This document shows positions 8,645 through 16,619 of a stretch of DNA of 64,000 nt, piece by piece. The translations under genes and the position numbers were made by a program. The stretch comes from Pseudomonadota bacterium (lineage in GTDB: Bacteria > Pseudomonadota > Alphaproteobacteria > Acetobacterales > Acetobacteraceae). The notes below the pieces were generated by a model. It was not told where the DNA came from. It ran no database searches and saw nothing but the letters and a program-made list of their open reading frames with translations. Position 1 is the stretch's first letter; each line of letters opens with the position of its first letter. The stretch spans positions 62,001-126,000 of the forward strand of contig JAJZSY010000003.1 in the NCBI GenBank assembly GCA_021849425.1, in the 5' to 3' direction.

Positions 8645-11382
8645 TCGCCGAGCCCCTGTTTGCCGAGCCCCTGTTTGCCGGGCCCCTGTTCGCCGAGCCT
8701 CTGGAGGATGGCCGGAATCTGCAACTGGTCGGCCTTGTAGGTGCCGGTCAGCGCGTACATCACGAGGTTGACACCGACCCTGAGCGCGGCCTGGCGCTGG
8801 CCCGGCTGGCCCGGCAGGAGGGCGAGCAGCGGGGTTCCATCCGCCCCCAGCGCCCAGGCGCCGGCCCAGTCATCGGCGCCGATCACGACCGGGCTGACGC
8901 CGTCCGCATCGCGGCCGCCGCGGGACGCGATATAGACCGGCGCGCCATCGAACCGGCCGGGAAAGCTGCGCAGCAGAAAGAACGTGTGCGCGAGGGTGTC
9001 GCGATCGGTCAGTTTCCTGAGCGGCGGCAGCGACAGGCACGACGTGACCCGGCGGCGGGCCGCCGGCGCCCCGGGATCGAACCCGGCGCCCGATCCTGCC
9101 TGCCCGGCATCGCCGCCATCGGTGTCGATCACGAGCAGGCCGCCGCCGCGCATGAAGGCGTCGAGCGCGGCGCAGACCGCCGGCGCGGGCGGGCGGGTCC
9201 GCGAGGTGATCATCCAGTAAAGCAGCGGATAGAGGTCGAGATTGTCCCGCCCGGGCACGACGCCGCGCGGCGGCCCCAGCACGGCCGCGGTCTCGGCATT
9301 GACATCGGCCGTCAGCGCGGCGAGCCCCGCGCGCACGATCCGGTCGGTCGCCGGATCATCGGCGCGGACATAGGCGAGCGTCGTGTTCAGCGCCGCCTCG
9401 GGCGGGGCGGCCCGCGCGTGCGGGATGCAGCCGGGCCAGAGGCAGAGCAGCGCCCCGCCCAGAATGGCACCGATCCGCAGCGCGCCGATCCGTAGCGCGC
9501 CGCGGAGCCAGAGCGTGGCCAGCATGTCGAGCAGCAGCAGCGCGAGGGCGAGGGCAAGGACATCCGGGCCGAACCGGCGGGCCCGCTTCAGGGCGTCGAG
9601 CCCGGTGACGGGAACCATTGCCGGCCATGACGCCGCCGCCAGCGGTGGCACATGACCCGCCAGATTGAGCGCGACGGTGCCATGCGCATCGCCCCACAGG
9701 CCCGGCGGCTGCGCCGGGGACACTGCGACCTGGCCGATCCGCGCGGCATCGAGCGGTTTCGTGGCGTCATGGGGCGAAACAAGGCGCCCCGCCCCGTCGA
9801 GCGCGCGGACCAGGGCAAGCCTTCCGGAACTTGGCGCGGCGCCGGTGCCGAGGTGGACCAGGGTGTGGATCAGCGCCGGGAAGGCGGCGGAGAGCGGCAG
9901 GTCCGACCAGTCGGGATTCGCCGTCGTCAGCACGTCGACCAGCGCGCCGCGGCCAAGACGCTGGCCGAGAATGATCGGCGTGCCATCGGCCAGCCGGGCC
10001 CAGACGCTGGCCGGGGCAAGGCGCGCGGGATCGGGAAGGATCAGGCGGCGGATCCGTGCATCGCGCGGCGGCTTCAGGCCGGCGAGCGGCGACTGCGGCG
10101 CGAACGCGGCGATCGTCTCGGGATGGCCGCCCGCCAGCGCGCCGGAGAGATCGCGGATGCCGGGCAGCAGCGGATCGGGGTTCAGCGGATCGGGGCGGGA
10201 AGCGGTCAGCGGCCCGGCAAAGCGGATCACCACCCCGCCCGCCGCGATGTAGCGCCGCAACCGCGCGACACTCTCCGGGCGCAGATGCACATCCGCGAGG
10301 ATCAGCGCGCCCGGATCGGCCCCGACCACCTGGGCCAGCTTGCCTTCGAGGCGGCGCGTTCCCTCCGGCAGGGCGCGGCGGACATAATACAGCGCGCCGG
10401 TGAAGCGCTGCTCGGCATCCGCCGTGCCGCCCGCCGTCATCCCCACCAGCAGCTGCCGCGACGCCCCGCCGAGCAGGGCGACCGCCGCCGCGCCACCCTC
10501 GCCCGGAATGACGAGGCGGCTGACCCGGGACTGCAAGGCGAAGGGCAGGTCGATCCTCGCTGTTCCGGTCGGGTGGCCGGGGCGGATCGTCACCATCGCG
10601 CGGGCCAGCGCGTCTCCGGCCCGATCCTCCGCCAGCACGGGCACGCTGACCGGAGCCGGCCGCGGCAACAGCCGCACGCGGGCGCGCATCGCGCCATCCG
10701 CCGCGAAGCCGGCATCGTCGAGCAGCCGGAGCGATGCGACCGACCCGGTCACGATCCGCACCGGGCGAAGTGCGGCGACGAAGGCATCGAGCCCGGGCCC
10801 CGCCAGCCCATCGGCCACGTAGACCGCGGCGAGACCGGGATGCGCGCGCCGCGCCGCCCGCGCCGCCGCCGCATCCGCCCGCCGGTCCGCGGGCCAGGGT
10901 TCGGGATGGAGCCCGCCGATCGCCGTGAGCGCCGCCGCGCGCCCGAGCACCGGGCCAGGGCGGGGCGGCTTTCCATCGCGACCTTGCGCCGTCGGCAGCA
11001 GGATGATGCCGCGCCGGCCCGCCTCGTCGGCGATCCTGCGCGCGGCAGCCTGGCGGGCGGCGAAGTCGGCCGCGCTGGCCCAGCCATTGTCGATCGCCAG
11101 CAGAACCGGACCATGCCCGGCGAGGATCGGCGGCGGGACGATCTGCGGGCCGGCGAAGCCGACGATCAGCAGGGCGGCGGCGGCGAGGCGCAGGAGCAGC
11201 AGCCAGAGCGGCATGCGCACCGGCGTGGGCGCCGTGGGCGCAAGCTCGCGCAGCAGGCGGATCGGCGGAAAGATCTGCCGGCGCGGCGCCGGCGGTGTCG
11301 CCCGCAGGATCAGGTAGAGCGCCGGAAGGACGATCAGCCCGGCGAGAACGGCGGGGGCGGCGAAACTGACAGCGCCGATCAT
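8641..11382 (-). CDS. BatA N-terminal/DUF4159 membrane protein
   Basis: A 913-residue protein. Residues 1-85 have the BatA-like N-terminus: two transmembrane helices around a short basic loop (APAVLAGLIVLPALYLILRA, then MPLWLLLLRLAAAALLIVGFAGPQ). A hydrophobic patch at about 620-660 separates the central region from the C-terminal DUF4159 domain (LAYVRADDPATDRIVRAGLAAL, LDLYPLLYWMITSR, FMRGGGLLVIDTDGGDAG). The last 20 residues are four 5-residue repeats. It overlaps both neighbours (ATGA type), so the four genes are surely co-translated. The biochemical role is not established. Confidence 0.8.
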   Translation of the reverse strand: MIGAVSFAAPAVLAGLIVLPALYLILRATPPAPRRQIFPPIRLLRELAPTAPTPVRMPLWLLLLRLAAAALLIVGFAGPQIVPPPILAGHGPVLLAIDNGWASAADFAARQAAARRIADEAGRRGIILLPTAQGRDGKPPRPGPVLGRAAALTAIGGLHPEPWPADRRADAAAARAARRAHPGLAAVYVADGLAGPGLDAFVAALRPVRIVTGSVASLRLLDDAGFAADGAMRARVRLLPRPAPVSVPVLAEDRAGDALARAMVTIRPGHPTGTARIDLPFALQSRVSRLVIPGEGGAAAVALLGGASRQLLVGMTAGGTADAEQRFTGALYYVRRALPEGTRRLEGKLAQVVGADPGALILADVHLRPESVARLRRYIAAGGVVIRFAGPLTASRPDPLNPDPLLPGIRDLSGALAGGHPETIAAFAPQSPLAGLKPPRDARIRRLILPDPARLAPASVWARLADGTPIILGQRLGRGALVDVLTTANPDWSDLPLSAAFPALIHTLVHLGTGAAPSSGRLALVRALDGAGRLVSPHDATKPLDAARIGQVAVSPAQPPGLWGDAHGTVALNLAGHVPPLAAASWPAMVPVTGLDALKRARRFGPDVLALALALLLLDMLATLWLRGALRIGALRIGAILGGALLCLWPGCIPHARAAPPEAALNTTLAYVRADDPATDRIVRAGLAALTADVNAETAAVLGPPRGVVPGRDNLDLYPLLYWMITSRTRPPAPAVCAALDAFMRGGGLLVIDTDGGDAGQAGSGAGFDPGAPAARRRVTSCLSLPPLRKLTDRDTLAHTFFLLRSFPGRFDGAPVYIASRGGRDADGVSPVVIGADDWAGAWALGADGTPLLALLPGQPGQRQAALRVGVNLVMYALTGTYKADQLQIPAILQRLGEQGPGKQGLGKQGLGE
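8644..8703. repeat. Four 15-bp tandem repeats at the 3' end of the DUF4159 gene
   Basis: The unit TTYGCCGAGCCCCTG occurs four times with few substitutions: 8644-8658, 8659-8673, 8674-8688 and 8689-8703. On the coding strand the units encode QRLGE, QGPGK, QGLGK and QGLGE at the extreme C-terminus, directly before the stop codon. Because the unit is a multiple of three, copy-number change would not shift the frame. Confidence 0.85.
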
Positions 11383-12230
11383 CGCGCCGGCTCAAGGGCC
11401 GCGCGCAGGGCAGCGAGCGCGGGCCCGGCGGGCGCGTCGGTCCGGTGGAACAGGGGCTGCAGCCGCGCCGCCTCGGCGATCCGCGCCACGGCGTCGCGCT
11501 GGGCCTCGACGCGGTTGCGGTAGGCCGCCGCCATGTCGTCGGCGCGGGAGATGTCCTCCTTCGGCCCGCCGGCCGGGTCTTCGAAAAGAATCCGCCCGCG
11601 ATACGGAAAATCGCATTCCGCCGGGTCGAGCAGCTGGAGCAGGGCCCCGCCCCGCGGGCTGGCGCCCATCGCCGAGAGGGAGGCGGCGATCGCCTCTGGC
11701 GGGTCGAGGAAATCGCCGATCAGCGCGAGCCGTCCGCCCGCCGGCGGCAGCGCGGCTTGCATCAGGAACCCGGCCGCGAGGCGTTCCAGCGCGCCGGGGC
11801 CGCCGAGCGGCGGTGTCCGCCGCCAGGCGGCGACGCGTTCGCCGCCATCGAGCGCGAGGGACGCGAGGGCGAGGCCGAGCAGCAGCGCCCGATCCGCCTT
11901 GGTCCCGCCCGAACCGCCGGCGGGAAACGCCATGCCGGGATGATCCGCGATGTCGATAACCAGGGTTTCGGCCGTTTCCCATTCCCGTTCGCGGACATAG
12001 AGGCGTTCGCCGCGGGCGCTGCGCCGCCAGTCGATGCTGCGGGCCGGATCGGCCTGGTTCAGCTCGCGATACTGCCAGAACTGCTCCCCGATGCCGGCGC
12101 GGCGACGGCCATGATGCCCTGGCGCCATGGATGAGGCGAGACGGCGGGCGGCGAGGACGAGTGCCGGCAGCCGGGCGGCGAGCGCGCCGGCCGCCGCGAC
12201 ACGTGCGGCCCGGCCCCGCCGGTCAGCCAA
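11379..12230 (-). CDS. DUF58 domain protein
   Basis: A 283-residue protein with the DUF58 hallmark FWQYRELNQADPARSIDWRR followed by ARGERLYVREREWE (residues about 50-84). A von Willebrand A-like fold follows with a degenerate metal motif (VIDIADHPGM in place of DxSxS). No transmembrane helix is obvious, although the N-terminus is Ala/Arg-rich. The 8-bp overlap with moxR and 4-bp overlap with the next gene place it in the MoxR operon. DUF58 proteins routinely accompany MoxR ATPases and are thought to be their partners or substrates. Confidence 0.88.
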   Translation of the reverse strand: MADRRGRAARVAAAGALAARLPALVLAARRLASSMAPGHHGRRRAGIGEQFWQYRELNQADPARSIDWRRSARGERLYVREREWETAETLVIDIADHPGMAFPAGGSGGTKADRALLLGLALASLALDGGERVAAWRRTPPLGGPGALERLAAGFLMQAALPPAGGRLALIGDFLDPPEAIAASLSAMGASPRGGALLQLLDPAECDFPYRGRILFEDPAGGPKEDISRADDMAAAYRNRVEAQRDAVARIAEAARLQPLFHRTDAPAGPALAALRAALEPAR

Positions 12231-13251
12231 GGACGCGCGCCGCGACCGCGCGGATCAGCGCCTCGACACTCTCCCCTTCGGCGCGGGCGGCGAACGACAG
12301 CCCCATCCGGTGCCGCAGGACCGGCGCCGCCAGCGCGGCGATATCGTCAAGGCTCGGCGCCTCGCGCCCATCGAGCAGGGCACGGGCGCGGCTCGCCAGC
12401 ATCAGCGCCTGCGCCGCTCGCGGCCCCGGCCCCCAGGCGAGGGCGGCGGCAATTCTGGGATCTTCCGCGGTTTCCGGCCGCGCGCCGCGCACCAGCGCCA
12501 GGATGGCATCGACGATTCTGGCCCCCACCGGCATGGCGCGGACCACGTGCTGGGCCGCACGCAGGCCGGCAGGATCGAACATCGGAGCGACCTCCTGCCG
12601 GGCGAGCCCGGTGGTGGCCAGCAGCATGCGCCGCTCATCCGCCGCGGCGGGATAATCGATGCGGATTTCGAACAGGAAACGGTCGAGCTGCGCCTCGGGC
12701 AGCGGATAGGTGCCTTCCTGCTCCAGCGGGTTCTGGGTGGCGAGCACGTGAAACGGATCGGGCAAGTTCCGGTTGAGCCCGGCGACCGCGACCTGCCGCT
12801 CGGCCATGGCCTGAAGCAGGGCGGACTGGGTTCGCGGGCTGGCGCGGTTGATTTCGTCAGCCATCAGCAGCTCGGTGAACACCGGCCCCTCGATGAAGCG
12901 GAAGGCGCGCGTGCCGTCGGCCGCGGTTTCGAGCACCTCGCTGCCGAGAATGTCGCCGGGCATCAGGTCCGGCGTGCACTGGATGCGCCGGGTGGACAGG
13001 CCCAGCGCGTCGGCCAGCGCTTCCACCAGCCGGGTCTTGCCAAGGCCGGGCGCGCCCACGATCAGCGCGTGGCCACCCGCCAGAATGGCGGCAAGGCACT
13101 GGTCGATCACGTCGTCCTGGCCGATGATGACGCCGCGGATCTGCTCGCGCGCCTCGCCGAGCCGCGCCGCCGCCGCGCCGAAGGCGGCGAGGATGTCTTC
13201 CGGCTGTGGCGTGTTTACAATCGCCCCATCATTTCGCAACATTCCCGTCAT
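12223..13251 (-). CDS. MoxR-family AAA+ ATPase
   Basis: A 342-residue ATPase. Walker A is GAPGLGKT (about residue 67-74). Walker B is LLMADEINRASPRTQSALLQ (about 128-147), followed by ATQNPLEQEGTYPLPEAQLDRF (sensor 1 and the family signature). MoxR ATPases assist maturation or metal insertion of partner complexes, usually with DUF58 and vWA proteins encoded next door, as here. It is the first gene of the operon. The ATG at 13251 is used, and an in-frame ATG at 13242 is an alternative. Confidence 0.95.
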   Translation of the reverse strand: MTGMLRNDGAIVNTPQPEDILAAFGAAAARLGEAREQIRGVIIGQDDVIDQCLAAILAGGHALIVGAPGLGKTRLVEALADALGLSTRRIQCTPDLMPGDILGSEVLETAADGTRAFRFIEGPVFTELLMADEINRASPRTQSALLQAMAERQVAVAGLNRNLPDPFHVLATQNPLEQEGTYPLPEAQLDRFLFEIRIDYPAAADERRMLLATTGLARQEVAPMFDPAGLRAAQHVVRAMPVGARIVDAILALVRGARPETAEDPRIAAALAWGPGPRAAQALMLASRARALLDGREAPSLDDIAALAAPVLRHRMGLSFAARAEGESVEALIRAVAARVLG

Positions 13252-13337
13252 TAGTGATCGCCTGAATGGTTTTCCCGGAGCCCCGCGCTGCCTATATCCA
13301 ATCTAATGCATATGAGGACGTTGGATAGAGGCTAGCC

Positions 13338-14006
13338 GTGGACGATCATGGACTCGGGGCAGAGATGTCATCGGGAGCGGGTTCCGTTGCCCCACGGAAT
13401 GCCTCCGAGAAGTTCGGCGCCACGCGGCGCGCCGGTATCCTGCCGGCGCGCCGGCAGGATCGGGGGGAGGCTGCCCACCCGCCGAAAGGCCGCACCCCGG
13501 TCGATTGCGGCGATCTGCCGTTCCTGATCCGGCGCGACGGCACCTGGCTGTATCGCGGCAGCCCGATCGGCCGGAAATCCATGGTCTGCCTGTTCGCCAG
13601 CGTGCTGAAGCGGGATTCCACCGGCGCCTATCTGCTCGAAACCCCGGTGGAGCGCGGCCGGATCGAGGTCGAGGACGCCCCGTTCGTCGCCGTCGAGCTT
13701 GACTGGCACGGCGAGGGCCGCGACCAGGTGCTCTATCTGCGCACCAATGTCGACGAGACGGTCGCCCTCGGGGCCGAACACCCGCTGCGGGTGGCGCACG
13801 ACCTGCTGACCTGCGAACCCACGCCCTATGTTCTGGTGCGTCCCGGTCTCGGCCCCTTTCCGATCGAGGCGCGAATCAGCCGCTCGGTCTATTATGAGCT
13901 GGTGGCGCTCGCCGAGCCGGGTGTCCAGTTCGGCAAGCGGGTGCTCGGGGTCTGGAGCCAGGGCGCCTTCTTCTCGCTGGGCGAACTTGCCCAGACGGTT
14001 GACTGA
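13338..14006 (+). CDS. DUF1285 protein with N-terminal extension
   Basis: A 222-residue protein. The conserved domain starts near residue 56 with CGDLPFLIRRDGTWLYRGSP, followed by IGRKSMVCLFASVLKRD and later QVLYLRTNVDETVALGAEHP, all typical of alphaproteobacterial DUF1285. The first 55 residues are Gly/Arg/Pro-rich and not part of the domain. They are encoded across a 20-bp perfect palindrome. The GTG at 13338 is used. An ATG at 13347 and later starts are possible, so the N-terminus is uncertain. The conserved partnership with a CoA pyrophosphatase and cca downstream is seen. The biochemical function is unknown. Confidence 0.8.
   Translation: MDDHGLGAEMSSGAGSVAPRNASEKFGATRRAGILPARRQDRGEAAHPPKGRTPVDCGDLPFLIRRDGTWLYRGSPIGRKSMVCLFASVLKRDSTGAYLLETPVERGRIEVEDAPFVAVELDWHGEGRDQVLYLRTNVDETVALGAEHPLRVAHDLLTCEPTPYVLVRPGLGPFPIEARISRSVYYELVALAEPGVQFGKRVLGVWSQGAFFSLGELAQTVD
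13439..13458. repeat. 20-bp perfect palindrome inside the DUF1285 5' region
   Basis: CCTGCCGGCGCGCCGGCAGG reads the same on both strands. It lies within the poorly conserved N-terminal extension of the DUF1285 frame. It could form a cruciform or RNA hairpin, or mark a regulatory element if translation really begins downstream. Confidence 0.6.
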
Positions 14007-14010
14007 CCCG

Positions 14011-14586
14011 GTGCCGATCGACGAGGAGGCGCTGCGGCGCGCGCTGCGCGACCGCAAGGCGCAGGGCAAGGGCCCGGGAGCGGCGCGGGCCGCCGCCGTT
14101 CTGGTCGGGATCGAGCCGGCGCGGGGCGTCTGGCTGACCCGGCGGTCGGAACATCTCGTCCATCACGCCGGTCAGGTGGCGCTGCCGGGCGGCACCGTCG
14201 ACCCGTCCGACGCCTCGCCCGAGGCCGCGGCGCTGCGCGAGGCCGAGGAGGAAATCGGGCTCGACCCGCGATCGGTCGAACTGCTCGGCCGGCTCGATGA
14301 TTTCGCCACCGGCACCGGATTTCACATCACCCCGGTCACCGCGCTCATTCGCGGCACGCCGGCGTTCAGGATCGCGCCCGAGGAAGTCTCGGCCGTGTTC
14401 CCGCTAAGGCTCGAAGACCTGCTCGATCCGGCGCTGCCGGAATGGCGGAAGGGCACATGGCACGGCGGCACCAGGGTATTTCCTGTCTGGCCGCATCCGG
14501 ATCACGTCATCTGGGGGGCGACGGCATGGATTCTCCACCAGCTCGCGCTGACGCTGCGCGAAACCCTGGGCGCGCCGGCACGCTGA
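14011..14586 (+). CDS. CoA pyrophosphatase (Nudix, NudL-like)
   Basis: A Nudix hydrolase of 191 residues. The UPF0035/CoA-pyrophosphatase signature LTRRSEHLVHHAGQVALPGG leads directly into the Nudix box GGTVDPSDASPEAAALREAE-EEIGL. Family members cleave CoA and acyl-CoA to phosphopantetheine and 3',5'-ADP. The GTG at 14011 is chosen. A TTG at 13999, overlapping the DUF1285 stop, would add four residues, and neither has a strong ribosome-binding site. It lies between the DUF1285 gene and cca and is presumably co-transcribed with both. Confidence 0.88.
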   Translation: MPIDEEALRRALRDRKAQGKGPGAARAAAVLVGIEPARGVWLTRRSEHLVHHAGQVALPGGTVDPSDASPEAAALREAEEEIGLDPRSVELLGRLDDFATGTGFHITPVTALIRGTPAFRIAPEEVSAVFPLRLEDLLDPALPEWRKGTWHGGTRVFPVWPHPDHVIWGATAWILHQLALTLRETLGAPAR

Positions 14587-14653
14587 GGACGGCACGGGGG
14601 GCGCCGTGCCGGCGGATGGTCCATTCTGGCCGGAGATGCGGTAAGGACGCCAG

Positions 14654-15883
14654 GTGACAGCGCAAACCCCATCCGCCAACGCCGAGGGCAAGACCCTGCT
14701 GCGGCTCTGGATCGCTGGAGACGAAAAGCTGTCGCGGCTCTGGGACGTGCTGCCGGAAGCGCGGATCGTGGGCGGGGCCGTGCGCGACCGGATCGCCGGG
14801 CGCGCGGTCAGCGATATCGATCTGGCCAGCCCCCTGAAGCCTGAGACGGTATCGGGCCGGCTCGCCGCCGCCGGCATCCGCGCCGTGCCAACGGGCCTCG
14901 ACCACGGCACGGTCACCGCCGTGCTCGATGGACGGCACTTCGAGATCACCACCTTGCGGCGGGACGTCGAGACCGACGGACGGCACGCCGTGGTCGCCTT
15001 CACCGAGGACTGGCGGGAGGACGCGGCCCGGCGCGACTTCACCATCAACGCCATGTCGATGGAACGCGACGGCACGATCCACGACCATTTCGGCGGCCAG
15101 GCCGATCTCGCGGCGGGTCTCGTCCGCTTCGTGGGCGATCCGGCGACGCGGATCAGGGAGGATTTCCTCAGAATTCTGCGGTTCTTCCGCTTTTACGGGC
15201 GCTACGCCGTCTCGCCGCCGGATGCGGACGCGATCGACGCGATCCGGTCGCTGCGGGAGGGGCTGCGCCAGCTCTCGGCCGAGCGGGTGTGGAGCGAGAT
15301 CAAGCGCATCCTGGCGGCCCCCGATCCGCTGCCGGCGCTGCGGCTCATGGCCGAGACCGGCGTTCTGCCGCTGGTGCTGCCGGAGGCGGCGAGCCTCGCC
15401 GCGCTGGAACGCCTGCAGGCGCGGGGCGCACCGGCCGATCCGCTGCTGCGCGTGGCGGCGCTGATCGGCGGCCAGATCCAGCCTCTCGCCCGCCGCCTCA
15501 AACTCGCCGATGCCGAGCGCGCCCGCCTTGCCGCCATTGCCGCAGCACCGGACTTGCCGGCAGATGCCGACGCCGCCACGCTGCGCCGCGCGCTGGCCGA
15601 GCGGCCGGCAGCGGTTCTGGCGGATCGCAGCTGGCTGACCGCTGACGATGGCGACCGCTCGGCGCTGCGGCAGCGTCTTGCGACCACCGAGCGGCCCGCG
15701 TTTCCGCTGAAGGGGCGGGATGTCCTCGCCCTCGGCGCCGAGGCGGGGCCGAGCGTGGGCGCGGCGCTCGCCGCGGTGCGGCGCTGGTGGATCGAGCGGG
15801 ACTGCCTGCCGGATGAGGCCGCGTGCCGCGCCGAGCTGGCGCGGCACCTGGAACATTTTCCGATCCATCGGGAGCGGATGTAG
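14654..15883 (+). CDS. cca: CCA tRNA nucleotidyltransferase
   Basis: A 409-residue enzyme that adds or repairs the 3' CCA of tRNAs. The nucleotidyltransferase head shows ARIVGGAVRDRIAG, the metal-binding DIDLASP, and RRDFTINAMSME. The RIREDFLRILRFFRFYGRY segment follows, the usual link to the body domains. The start is GTG at 14654. The TAG stop at 15881-15883 coincides with the edge of a family A palindromic repeat. It is the third gene of the DUF1285-Nudix-cca set. Confidence 0.95.
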   Translation: MTAQTPSANAEGKTLLRLWIAGDEKLSRLWDVLPEARIVGGAVRDRIAGRAVSDIDLASPLKPETVSGRLAAAGIRAVPTGLDHGTVTAVLDGRHFEITTLRRDVETDGRHAVVAFTEDWREDAARRDFTINAMSMERDGTIHDHFGGQADLAAGLVRFVGDPATRIREDFLRILRFFRFYGRYAVSPPDADAIDAIRSLREGLRQLSAERVWSEIKRILAAPDPLPALRLMAETGVLPLVLPEAASLAALERLQARGAPADPLLRVAALIGGQIQPLARRLKLADAERARLAAIAAAPDLPADADAATLRRALAERPAAVLADRSWLTADDGDRSALRQRLATTERPAFPLKGRDVLALGAEAGPSVGAALAAVRRWWIERDCLPDEAACRAELARHLEHFPIHRERM

Positions 15884-15936
15884 TGCTCCTCGATGTTGAT
15901 AATTCGAGCATCTTCATCCGATCGGGTGGTGCTCTG
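15881..15936. repeat. Family A palindromic repeat (reverse orientation)
   Basis: Read on the minus strand it runs AGAGCACCACCCGATCGGAT, then GAAGATGCTC, then the spacer TTATCAACAT, then GAGCACT. This repeats the plan of the cluster at 6452-6603: an AGAGCA arm, a GATCGGAT core, a GATGCTC arm, a TATCAA spacer and the start of a further arm. It lies between the convergent cca and rlmE genes, and its left end forms the cca TAG stop. Confidence 0.75.
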
Positions 15937-15941
15937 GCGCT

Positions 15942-16619
15942 TCAGCCCTCCTCGGGCCGGTAGCCGGTCGCGACGAGATACAGCTCGCGGCTGTCCTTGC
16001 GGCTCGCCTCGGGCTTGGCGTGGCGGACGACGGCGAAGCGCCGCTTCAGCGTCTCCAGCATCTCGCCCTGCGCGCCGCCCTGAAACAGCTTGGTGACGAA
16101 GGCGCCGCCGGGAGCGAGATGGCGAAAGGCGAAGTCGAGCGCGAGTTCGGCCAGCCCCATGATTCGCAGATGGTCGGTCGCGGTGTGGCCGGTGGTGTTC
16201 GGCGCCATGTCCGACATCACGAGATCGACCGGCCCGCCCAGCGCCTCGGCAAGGGCGGCCTCCATCGAATCGTCCTGGAAATCGCCCTTGATCAGCGCCG
16301 CGCCGGCGATCGGCTCGATATCGAGCAGGTCGATGCCGACGACGCGGTCGGCCCCACGCTCCAGCGCCACCTGCGTCCACCCGCCCGGCGCGGCGCCGAG
16401 ATCGACCACCCGCGCCCCCTTGCGGATCAGCCCGAACTTGCCGTCGAGCTCGATCAGCTTGAAGGCGGCACGGGAGCGGTACCCCTTTTCCTTCGCCGCG
16501 ATCACGTAAGGATCGTTCAGCTGGCGGATCAGCCATTTCTGCGACGAGGGCTTGTGCTTGCGCGCCGCCTTGAGCCGCACGGCGGAGCGGCGGCGCGAGC
16601 CGATGGTCTCGCCGGTCAT
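15942..16619 (-). CDS. rlmE: 23S rRNA 2'-O-methyltransferase RlmE (FtsJ/RrmJ)
   Basis: A 225-residue methyltransferase that modifies U2552 (E. coli numbering) in 23S rRNA. The SAM-binding motif is VVDLGAAPGGWTQVA, and the catalytic region is VMSDMAPNTTGH. The basic N-terminus (RLKAARKHKPSSQKWLIRQL) and YRSRAAFKLIELD are typical. The ATG at 16619 overlaps the ppx stop codon (ATGA), indicating coupling. The frame runs further upstream through ppx, but only this start gives a normal RlmE. Confidence 0.95.
   Translation of the reverse strand: MTGETIGSRRRSAVRLKAARKHKPSSQKWLIRQLNDPYVIAAKEKGYRSRAAFKLIELDGKFGLIRKGARVVDLGAAPGGWTQVALERGADRVVGIDLLDIEPIAGAALIKGDFQDDSMEAALAEALGGPVDLVMSDMAPNTTGHTATDHLRIMGLAELALDFAFRHLAPGGAFVTKLFQGGAQGEMLETLKRRFAVVRHAKPEASRKDSRELYLVATGYRPEEG

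Noticed and set aside
9652-11523. 623-residue plus-strand frame opposite the DUF4159 gene
   Set aside because: A shadow frame: the minus strand has overlapping operon genes with transmembrane and domain features.
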